Shown here: positions 51,775 to 57,533 of the stretch, piece after piece
How positions within the stretch are numbered: position 1 is the stretch's first letter
Layout of the letters: each line of letters opens with the position of its first letter
Assembly: GCF_000337095.1 (NCBI RefSeq)
Contig: NZ_AOIV01000023.1
Span: 1 to 57,533, forward strand
Source: Halogeometricum pallidum JCM 14848
GTDB lineage: Archaea; Halobacteriota; Halobacteria; Halobacteriales; Haloferacaceae
Reading direction: 5' to 3'
Length of the DNA stretch: 57,533 nt
Translations under genes and position numbers: made by a program
Notes under the pieces: generated by a model
Told to the model about the DNA's origin: nothing
The model's database searches: none
The model's input: the letters and a program-made list of their open reading frames with translations, nothing else

Positions 51775-53487
51775 TCAGTCGTCGGCGGGGGTGCCGGCGG
51801 AGGGCGCGTTCGACGATGGCTCCTGACGCGCCCGCGCGACCGACTCCCAGCGCTCGCTCGACCCGCGGAGGAACCCGACGAGCGTCCGAAACACCACGAA
51901 ATCGAGGAACTGCCGGTAGCCGACGACGTGGAACGGGACGTACGCGAGCAGTCGCCAGTCGCCCCCGGACACGTCGAGCGCCGTCGCCGCGACGAGCGAG
52001 AGGACCACGACGAAGTAGCCGGTGGCGAGAGCGACGGAGAGGAGAGTGCCGTGGAGCGCCGCGCCGATTAACGTCGCCGTGACCAACATCCCCGCCAGCG
52101 GGACGAACAGCAGCGAGCACGCCCACAGGGGGAACGTAAACCGGTGGAGAGAGCCGTACGCAGGCGTCCAGAGCACGTCGCGATGCTTGCGGAGCGTCTG
52201 GACGTTTCCGCGGGTCCAGCGGAGCCGCTGGTGGAGGAGGTCCGCGAAGGAGAACGGCGCCTCCGTGTAGACGACGCCCTCGGACAGTTCCACCCGCCAA
52301 CCGGCTTTCAGGAGTGTGAGCGTCAGGTCGAAGTCCTCGGTCACGGTGTCGGGGTCGTAGCCGCCGACGCCGACCAGCGCCTCGCGGCGGAACGCACCGA
52401 GACAGCCGGGGACGACCATCACCGACCCGAGGTGGGAGAACGCGCGTCGGAGCGTGTTGATGCCGAGGACGTACTCCAACGCCTGCACGCCGCCGACGAC
52501 GCCCTCGGGGTTGTCGATGACGACGGTCCCCGCGACGGCGCCCAGTTCGGGGTCCGCGTCGAGTTTCGCCACTGCCGTCCGGAGCGCCCCGGGGTCGAGG
52601 ACGCTGTCGGCGTCGACGGTGACGACGAACTCGCCGCGGCCGCACGAGAGCGCGAAGTTCAGCGCGGCGTGCTTGCCGCCGTTCGCGCGGTGGTACACGG
52701 ATACTCGGTCGTCGCGGTCACGGTAGGCGGCCGCCTCCGCGTACGTGCCGTCGGTGCTCCCGTCGTCGACGACGAGCACCTCCATCCTGTCGGCGGGGTA
52801 GTCGGAGGCGAGTATCGACTCGATGCAGGCGCCGACGTAACCGGACTCGTTGTACGCGGGGACGAGCACGCTCACGAACGGCGCGTCGCCGCCGAACGTC
52901 TCGTCCGGTTCGGGGCGACTGCGGACCTGCGCGAACGTCAGCGGAACGACCACCGCGACGAGACAGGAGACGACGAGAAAGCCCGCGAAGACGGCCGACT
53001 CGAACGCCGAGGGGAGGCGCCAGCCGAAGACGGCGCCCGCGGTGAGGCCGAGCAGCGACAGCATGGTGAGTGGCCACGTCGGGACCCGAAGACGCGTCGA
53101 CGCCGCCCGACGGATGTCCCCGCCGAATGCCAGAGCGATCAACCACGGGAGGCACAGCGACGTGAGGAGGGCGAACTCGGCCGCTGCGACCGTGAGCCGT
53201 TCGACGAACGAGAGTGCGCCCGCGAACGCGAGAGCGAGGAACGCGGCGGCGGCGACCCAGACGGGTACCGGGAGGCGGGCGGCGAAGAGCCGGTCGAACC
53301 GCTGCGGCCACCGCTCGGCGGCGAAGAGCAGGGTCGAGAGGACGAGCGCGAAGCCGAGCGGTGCGAGGACGAGCGGGGCCGGAAACAGCAGCATCCCGGC
53401 GAGGACGGCGACGAGGAGGAACAGCAACTGCACCGGGGCGCGACCGGCCCATCGGGCCGCCCGGTCCGACGACGCCGCCTCCGCCAT
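51775..53487 (-). CDS. Processive membrane glycosyltransferase (GT2)
   Basis: A 570-residue polysaccharide synthase. About six membrane helices lie at 16-190, and the catalytic domain at ~200-430. The GT-A motifs are DDGSTDG (241-247), the metal DxD in VDADS (D292, D294), TED (393-395) and QRLRW (420-424), the QxxRW of cellulose, hyaluronan and PNAG synthases. Three to four helices follow (~450-540). It could build and export a beta-linked polymer; the sugar is unknown. The start shares a base with the zinc-ribbon stop (TGATG). Confidence 0.9.
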   Translation of the reverse strand: MAEAASSDRAARWAGRAPVQLLFLLVAVLAGMLLFPAPLVLAPLGFALVLSTLLFAAERWPQRFDRLFAARLPVPVWVAAAAFLALAFAGALSFVERLTVAAAEFALLTSLCLPWLIALAFGGDIRRAASTRLRVPTWPLTMLSLLGLTAGAVFGWRLPSAFESAVFAGFLVVSCLVAVVVPLTFAQVRSRPEPDETFGGDAPFVSVLVPAYNESGYVGACIESILASDYPADRMEVLVVDDGSTDGTYAEAAAYRDRDDRVSVYHRANGGKHAALNFALSCGRGEFVVTVDADSVLDPGALRTAVAKLDADPELGAVAGTVVIDNPEGVVGGVQALEYVLGINTLRRAFSHLGSVMVVPGCLGAFRREALVGVGGYDPDTVTEDFDLTLTLLKAGWRVELSEGVVYTEAPFSFADLLHQRLRWTRGNVQTLRKHRDVLWTPAYGSLHRFTFPLWACSLLFVPLAGMLVTATLIGAALHGTLLSVALATGYFVVVLSLVAATALDVSGGDWRLLAYVPFHVVGYRQFLDFVVFRTLVGFLRGSSERWESVARARQEPSSNAPSAGTPADD

Positions 53488-53798
53488 CAGTCGGACTCCG
53501 CCGCCCGCGGCACGCGCGAGGCGAACGAGACCGGCGCGTCGAACCGGTGGTCGCAGGACGAGCAGTCGTACAGAAAGCCGACGCACCGCAGGTCCTCGTC
53601 CGCCGGCGCGAGCGTCGCGTCGCACTTCGGACAGACGACGGCCGGACCGTCGGCGCCGAAGGCGGCGACGACGTCGACGAACCCGCACCGCACGTGCTCG
53701 AACGCGCCGACCCGCCGAACCCGGCCCTCGCCGCAGTCGGGGCACTCCGGGTCGGCGCGGCGGCTTCGAGAGACCGGCGCGTGTGTTCTCTCCACCAT
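53487..53798 (-). CDS. Zinc-ribbon protein coupled to GT2
   Basis: A 103-residue protein with several Cys pairs: CPDCGEGRVRRVGAFEHVRC, VCPKCDATLAP, then LRCVGFLYDCSSCDHRF. At least two zinc sites are likely. There is no enzyme motif or signal peptide. It is translationally coupled to the polysaccharide synthase and shares a promoter region with the GH26-like gene. A regulatory or assembly role in polysaccharide output is inferred; comparison with TackOD1-type zinc ribbon domains would help. Confidence 0.75.
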   Translation of the reverse strand: MVERTHAPVSRSRRADPECPDCGEGRVRRVGAFEHVRCGFVDVVAAFGADGPAVVCPKCDATLAPADEDLRCVGFLYDCSSCDHRFDAPVSFASRVPRAAESD

Positions 53799-53819
53799 GC
53801 AACTAATATCGAATTTTAG

Positions 53820-53856
53820 ATATATTGTTATCAGTCAGTGACCGCGAAGCGGTCGC
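53820..53856. promoter_or_regulatory. Zinc-ribbon promoter with hairpin
   Basis: AATATAT at 53820-53826 (minus) is 22-28 bases before the zinc-ribbon ATG. Just upstream, GTGACCGC and GCGGTCGC (53838-53856) form a perfect six-base core stem around GAA. The repeat includes GTCAGTGACC at 53834-53843, also found at 23012-23021 before the HTH gene. Confidence 0.4.
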
Positions 53857-53933
53857 GGCGAAATCGGTCGTTTAATCGTCCTCGGACGGTGTAACGGCCG
53901 GTTTAGCGGCGGAGGTGCCGGGGTAGCGGTGTG

Positions 53934-53941
53934 CTACTAAT
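53934..53941 (+). promoter_or_regulatory. TATA-like box of the GH26-like gene
   Basis: CTACTAAT lies 25-32 bases before the ATG at 53966, suggesting a leaderless transcript. Confidence 0.4.
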
Positions 53942-53965
53942 GACGGGTCCGGACGGAGGGCGCGT

Positions 53966-55063
53966 ATGGACCGACGGCAGTTTCTCGGGTTGGTCGGCGC
54001 GTCGGCGGGCGCCGCTGTCGGCGTCGCGGGACTGACGCGGACCGCCTCGGAGACGGGAGCGACGCGGACGGGCGACTTTCTCGCCGGCGTCTCGGTCGAC
54101 CGGCCGACCGTCGAGACGCTCGACCGCTTCGAGCGCTGGACCGGGAAGCGACACGCCGTCGTCACGCAGTACGCCGCCCTCGGGCAGTCCGACGAGGAGA
54201 TAGCGTGGACGATGTCGGTGCTCGAAGCCCTGTGGGAACGGGGGCACGTGCCGATGCTCGTACTCGAACCGACGTTCGGGTCGGAGGCGGCGACACCGAC
54301 CACCGTCTCGGCCGACGTGGCCGCGGGCGACCACGACGGCCGGGTGGACGCGTGGGGCGACGCCCTGACCGACTGGGTCCGCCGCGGGTTCGGTCGCCCG
54401 AACCGACGCCTCTTCGTCGAGTTCGCCCCCGAGATGAACGGCGACTGGGTGAAGTGGGGCGCGCCCGCCGGCGGGTCGACGCCCGAGGACTACGTCGAGA
54501 TGTTCCGCCGGGTGCGCGGCCGCGTGATGTCGACGGGACTCGACGCCTCGGACGTGCAGTGGGTCTGGGGGCCGAACGCCGGCGGCCGCGGCGGCATCCC
54601 GATTCCGCGCTACTACCCCGGCGACGACGCCGTCGACTGGGCGGCCGTCAACGGCTACAACTGGTGGGAGTGGGCCGGGTGGTTCTCGCCCCCGGAGATA
54701 TACGCCAAGGCGTTCGAGCAGGTCCGGAGCGTCACCGACGCGCCCCTCGCCATCACCGAAGTCGCCTGCTCCAGCGAGGTCGGGGGCGGCAACGACCCCG
54801 AGCGAAAGGCGGCGTGGATAGCCGACTTCTACGACTACGTCGTCGCCGAGGACGTGCGACTCGTCTCGTGGTTCGAGCACGCGAAGGAGACGGACTGGCG
54901 CGTCTTCGACGGCGTCCGCGGCACCGACGGGGCGACGGTGGGCGGCGAGACGGTCCGCGTGTACGACGCCTACAAGCGGGTGATGGACCGGGAGTCGACG
55001 CTCGGCGCGCACCCGACCGACCCGCGGCGATTGACTGACAGAGAGTTCCGCGGCGCGTTCTGA
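53966..55063 (+). CDS. Tat-exported GH26-like glycoside hydrolase
   Basis: A 365-residue secreted hydrolase. The N-terminus has a Tat signal (MDRRQFLGLVGASAGAAVGV). The fold is a beta/alpha barrel of the GH26/GH-A type: the acid/base Glu156 is in FAPEMNGDWVKWG, and the likely nucleophile Glu265 in LAITEVACSSE. VNGYNWWEWAGWF and VSWFEHAKETDW supply substrate-site aromatics. Beta-mannanase or related beta-glycanase activity is inferred. Its divergence from a polysaccharide synthase suggests it trims or releases that polymer. Confidence 0.85.
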   Translation: MDRRQFLGLVGASAGAAVGVAGLTRTASETGATRTGDFLAGVSVDRPTVETLDRFERWTGKRHAVVTQYAALGQSDEEIAWTMSVLEALWERGHVPMLVLEPTFGSEAATPTTVSADVAAGDHDGRVDAWGDALTDWVRRGFGRPNRRLFVEFAPEMNGDWVKWGAPAGGSTPEDYVEMFRRVRGRVMSTGLDASDVQWVWGPNAGGRGGIPIPRYYPGDDAVDWAAVNGYNWWEWAGWFSPPEIYAKAFEQVRSVTDAPLAITEVACSSEVGGGNDPERKAAWIADFYDYVVAEDVRLVSWFEHAKETDWRVFDGVRGTDGATVGGETVRVYDAYKRVMDRESTLGAHPTDPRRLTDREFRGAF

Positions 55064-55093
55064 GTCCGCTTCGGCGAATCCGGGAGAAGCGCC

Positions 55094-55459
55094 CTACTCG
55101 TCGTCGCCCGGCAGTTCGCGGAGGAGACCGAACCGGACGCGGTAGAGCACGGTGCCGACGGCTTTGCCGAGACCGTAGTGGTGCCTGAACGCGTCCGGGT
55201 CAGGGGACGCACGCCGAAGCAGGAGGTGCCACCCGATGCGACAGAGGCCGAACAGGAGGCCGCGGCGGCGACTCGTCCGGATGCGGCCGGCGTCGCGGTC
55301 GTACAGGGCGCGGTGTATCGCCGCCGTCACCGCCCCTGCGGCGAGTCCGAGAGGCGAGAGCGATTCGACGTCCTCGCCGTGCCGGCGCAGGAACCGTCGA
55401 AGCCACACCGCGTATCCGAGCGTGGCGACTCCGAGGAGGAGTCCGAGGCGGGCGCGCAT
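55094..55459 (-). CDS. Small protein with N-terminal membrane anchor, unknown
   Basis: A 121-residue basic protein. The first 20 residues (RARLGLLLGVATLGYAVWLRR) form a likely anchor; the rest is Arg/His-rich (RIRTSRRRGLLFGLCRIGWHL, DAFRHHYGLGKAVG). The basic character is unusual for this genome. The start is uncertain: GTG codons at 55471 and 55501 are also in frame. Convergent with the GH26-like gene; function unknown. Confidence 0.5.
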   Translation of the reverse strand: MRARLGLLLGVATLGYAVWLRRFLRRHGEDVESLSPLGLAAGAVTAAIHRALYDRDAGRIRTSRRRGLLFGLCRIGWHLLLRRASPDPDAFRHHYGLGKAVGTVLYRVRFGLLRELPGDDE

Positions 55460-55823
55460 TCGTCGTTTCACTCTACCATCAGTTTCGTGCGCGCCTATCA
55501 CTGTTGTGTTGAGTATGGCGACCCCGTTGCCGCCGACTCGCCTCCGACCCCTCGTCGCCCGAGTAACCCCCTCGCTTCGGATGGAACCCCACCGCAGTCT
55601 CCCGGTTTTTCTTCGAATTGAACGAGACGAAACGGACCACTCGACGGCACCCGTGGGAAACGTAGTCACGGGGTTGACGATGGATCGGGGGACGAACGCG
55701 CCGATCAACCCCTTCGCTTCCGCTCGAAACCGATAGACTGCGGTCCGAGAGGGCGGCGAGAAGCGGAGCGGAAACGACCCCTCGGAGCGAGAGGGTGCGG
55801 CACGTACTCCTCCGGAGACGCGC
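55460..55823. other. 364-base spacer, nothing clear
   Basis: The left end may be promoter for the small basic protein. A 6-base stem (CCCGTG and CACGGG, near 55651-55673) could form a hairpin. The rest is downstream of the S9 peptidase and holds no supported gene. Confidence 0.5.
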
Positions 55824-57533
55824 CTACCGGTCGTCTTCGTTCTCGTCTCCGCCTTCCGTTTCGTTCTCGTCGTCCGCGGCGGCCGAGAGGCCGTCGTCGC
55901 CGCGCTCGAGCGCTTTCGGCGCGTCGTGGTGCTCGGAGTAGCCGTCGAACCAGCGGACGGTGCGTTCGAGTCTGTCGACGACGTGGGCGGGTTCGCCCGA
56001 GCGAGAGAGTTCGTGTCCCTCGCGCGGATACCTGACGAGGCGAGTCTCGACGCCGTTCTTCTTCATGAACAGGTAGAACATCTCGCCGTTGTTGACGGGA
56101 ACTCGGAAGTCGTTGTCCGCGTGCATCACGAGCGTCGGCGTCGTCACCTCGTCGGCGTAGGCGACGGGCGATTGCTCCCAGAGGAACTCGGGGTCCTCCC
56201 ACGGGGCTGAATCGAAGTCGCCCTCGATAAGTTTGAACGCGTCCGTCGACCCGTAGAACGACGAGAGGTCGAACACGCCGCGTTGGGCGACGGCGCCCGC
56301 GAAGAAGTCGGTGTGACCGGCTATCCACCCGGTCATGAACCCGCCGAACGATCCGCCGGTGACGAACGCGTTCGACTCGTCGACGTAGTCGCGTTCGCAC
56401 ACCGCTTCGACGCCGTTCATCACGTCCGTCATCGTCACGTCGCCCCAGTCGGACTCGATGGCCGTGGTGAACGCTTCGCCGTAGCCGGTGGACCCGCGGG
56501 GGTTCGACCAGAAGACGACGTACCCGCGGGCGGCCAGCAGTTGGTACTCGTGCCACATCGACCCCGAGGCGGTCCACATCGCGTGCGGCCCGCCGTGAAT
56601 CTCCGCGACGAGCGGGTAGGTCTCGTCCTCGTCTCGCGACTCGTCGTCGAACTCCGGCGGCGTCAGCACCCACCCCTGCACCTCCCTACTGTCGGACTCG
56701 AACCACAGTTCCTCGGGTTCGCCAACGTCGACGCCGGCGAGGTAGTCGGCGTTCACCTCGGTCAGGCGCGTCTCCTCGCCGTCGCGGAAGGAGAACACGT
56801 CGCCGCGGTGGTCCCACTCGCTCTTGGCGTAGGCGACGACCGGGTCCCCGGCGTCGCCGTCGACGGAGAGACCCGTCGCGTGGCCCTCGTCGGCGAGGAG
56901 TTCGGGTTCCTCGGCGGCGTCGCCCCTGACCCGGCGCGAGACGTAGTGACCCTCGTCCGGGGTGAGAAAGTAGACGAACTCCTCGCTCGGTCCCCACTCG
57001 AACCCCGAGAGGTCGACGGTGCGGTCGAGGTTCTCCGTCGGCGTCGTCGTCTCGTCCGTCTCGGGGTCGTAGACGCGGATGTCGGAACTCCGCATCGACA
57101 GGCGCTCCTCGGGCGTGTGACCGTAGGCGACGCGGCCGTCGGAGGCTACGTCCATCACCAACCCCCAACACGTCGTGCGCGTCACGTCGGAGAGGTCGCG
57201 GTCGTCGGAGTCGAGGTCGACGGATTGGATGTCGATGACGACGCTGTCGTCGGGTTCGACCTCGCCCTGGGGATATTTCACGCCGAGATACAGCGTTTCG
57301 TCGTCGCGCCACGCGGGCGAGACGTGGTCGAGTTCGCCGTCGGTGAGGCGTTCGACGCGGTCGGAGGAGGCGGCGTCCCCGCCTTCGCCCTCGACGTCGG
57401 CGACGTAGATGTGCGCGACGGTGCCGTCGCGGTAGCGTTCGTGCTGTCGGTAGACGAGTCGGTCGACGACGCGCGGGTCGGGCGTCTCGCGTTCGTACTC
57501 CTCGCCGTCGAGGCCGACGTCGATGCCGTCCTC
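55824..57533 (-). CDS. S9 family prolyl oligopeptidase-like peptidase, partial
   Basis: The C-terminal 569 residues; the frame stays open to the right edge, so the start is outside the window. The N-terminal part is beta-propeller repeat (VRDDETLYLG-like strands, RVYDPETDETTT, SEWDHRGDVFSF). The alpha/beta-hydrolase domain has the nucleophile Ser in TGGSFGGFMTG, Asp in HADNDFRVPVNN and His in EGHELSR. SNPRGSTGYGEAF and VAEIHGGPHAMW are typical oxyanion-region segments. The tail is acidic (about 40 residues). It cleaves short peptides; no signal is visible in this part. Confidence 0.93.
   Translation of the reverse strand, partial: EDGIDVGLDGEEYERETPDPRVVDRLVYRQHERYRDGTVAHIYVADVEGEGGDAASSDRVERLTDGELDHVSPAWRDDETLYLGVKYPQGEVEPDDSVVIDIQSVDLDSDDRDLSDVTRTTCWGLVMDVASDGRVAYGHTPEERLSMRSSDIRVYDPETDETTTPTENLDRTVDLSGFEWGPSEEFVYFLTPDEGHYVSRRVRGDAAEEPELLADEGHATGLSVDGDAGDPVVAYAKSEWDHRGDVFSFRDGEETRLTEVNADYLAGVDVGEPEELWFESDSREVQGWVLTPPEFDDESRDEDETYPLVAEIHGGPHAMWTASGSMWHEYQLLAARGYVVFWSNPRGSTGYGEAFTTAIESDWGDVTMTDVMNGVEAVCERDYVDESNAFVTGGSFGGFMTGWIAGHTDFFAGAVAQRGVFDLSSFYGSTDAFKLIEGDFDSAPWEDPEFLWEQSPVAYADEVTTPTLVMHADNDFRVPVNNGEMFYLFMKKNGVETRLVRYPREGHELSRSGEPAHVVDRLERTVRWFDGYSEHHDAPKALERGDDGLSAAADDENETEGGDENEDDR

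Noticed and set aside
1-57533. tRNA, rRNA, CRISPR array, insertion sequence or prophage
   Set aside because: I read for T-loop-like motifs, regularly spaced repeats, transposase or integrase motifs and found none convincing. A tRNAscan, CRISPR and IS search would settle it.

Overview
The window is a stretch of ordinary haloarchaeal (class Halobacteria) chromosome. The evidence is very high GC with GC-rich third codon positions, strongly acidic proteins, an MC1 chromosomal protein, Bat-like HTH regulators, amphi-Trp and other haloarchaeal small proteins, and TATA boxes 24-31 bases before start codons that leave little or no leader. Genus is not certain; Haloferacales-like is an inference. I saw no rRNA, tRNA, CRISPR array, transposase or prophage gene. 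The last gene (S9 peptidase, minus strand) is cut by the right edge.

Layout: 0.4-5 kb holds MC1, an AbrB-like small protein, pyrD and valS. 5-10 kb holds a PLP sulfur-amino-acid enzyme and the pheS-pheT operon. 9.9-10.6 kb is a 711-base non-coding stretch with a nested stem-loop. 10.6-19.5 kb carries membrane proteins, an amphi-Trp protein, a FAD oxidoreductase facing an ornithine cyclodeaminase-family enzyme, the endA-trpS operon, a NucS-N/zinc-finger fusion, a HAD phosphatase and a lipoprotein. 19.5-26.1 kb has a Ski2/Hel308-like helicase, a possible 35-residue gene, a Bat-like HTH regulator and, divergent from it, an unknown gene with otsA-otsB (trehalose). 26.2-32.6 kb is lipoate and 2-oxoacid dehydrogenase metabolism: lipA, then E1alpha-E1beta-E2-E3 packed end to end.

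32.6-44.9 kb is mixed: UspA, a degenerate MBL-fold protein, a two-gene membrane-protein/chemotaxis-transducer operon, serB facing serA, thrC, two regulators, a methyltransferase-like membrane protein and several haloarchaeal unknowns. 44.9-50.1 kb has cstA, an ArsA/Get3-type ATPase with a 98-residue partner, and a CobW-type metallochaperone with a His-rich linker. 50.2-53.8 kb has small zinc-ribbon and membrane proteins, upp, and a zinc-ribbon/processive glycosyltransferase operon facing a Tat-exported GH26-like hydrolase. The right end has a small unknown protein and the S9 peptidase.

Best leads for new biology: the zinc-ribbon + GT2 synthase + GH26 exopolysaccharide module; a pyrD with class-2 architecture but Cys at the catalytic-base position; a nuclease-less NucS domain fused to topoisomerase-type zinc fingers; the transducer paired with a small look-alike of its own membrane domain; the ArsA partner protein; and the nested stem-loop at 10159-10232.
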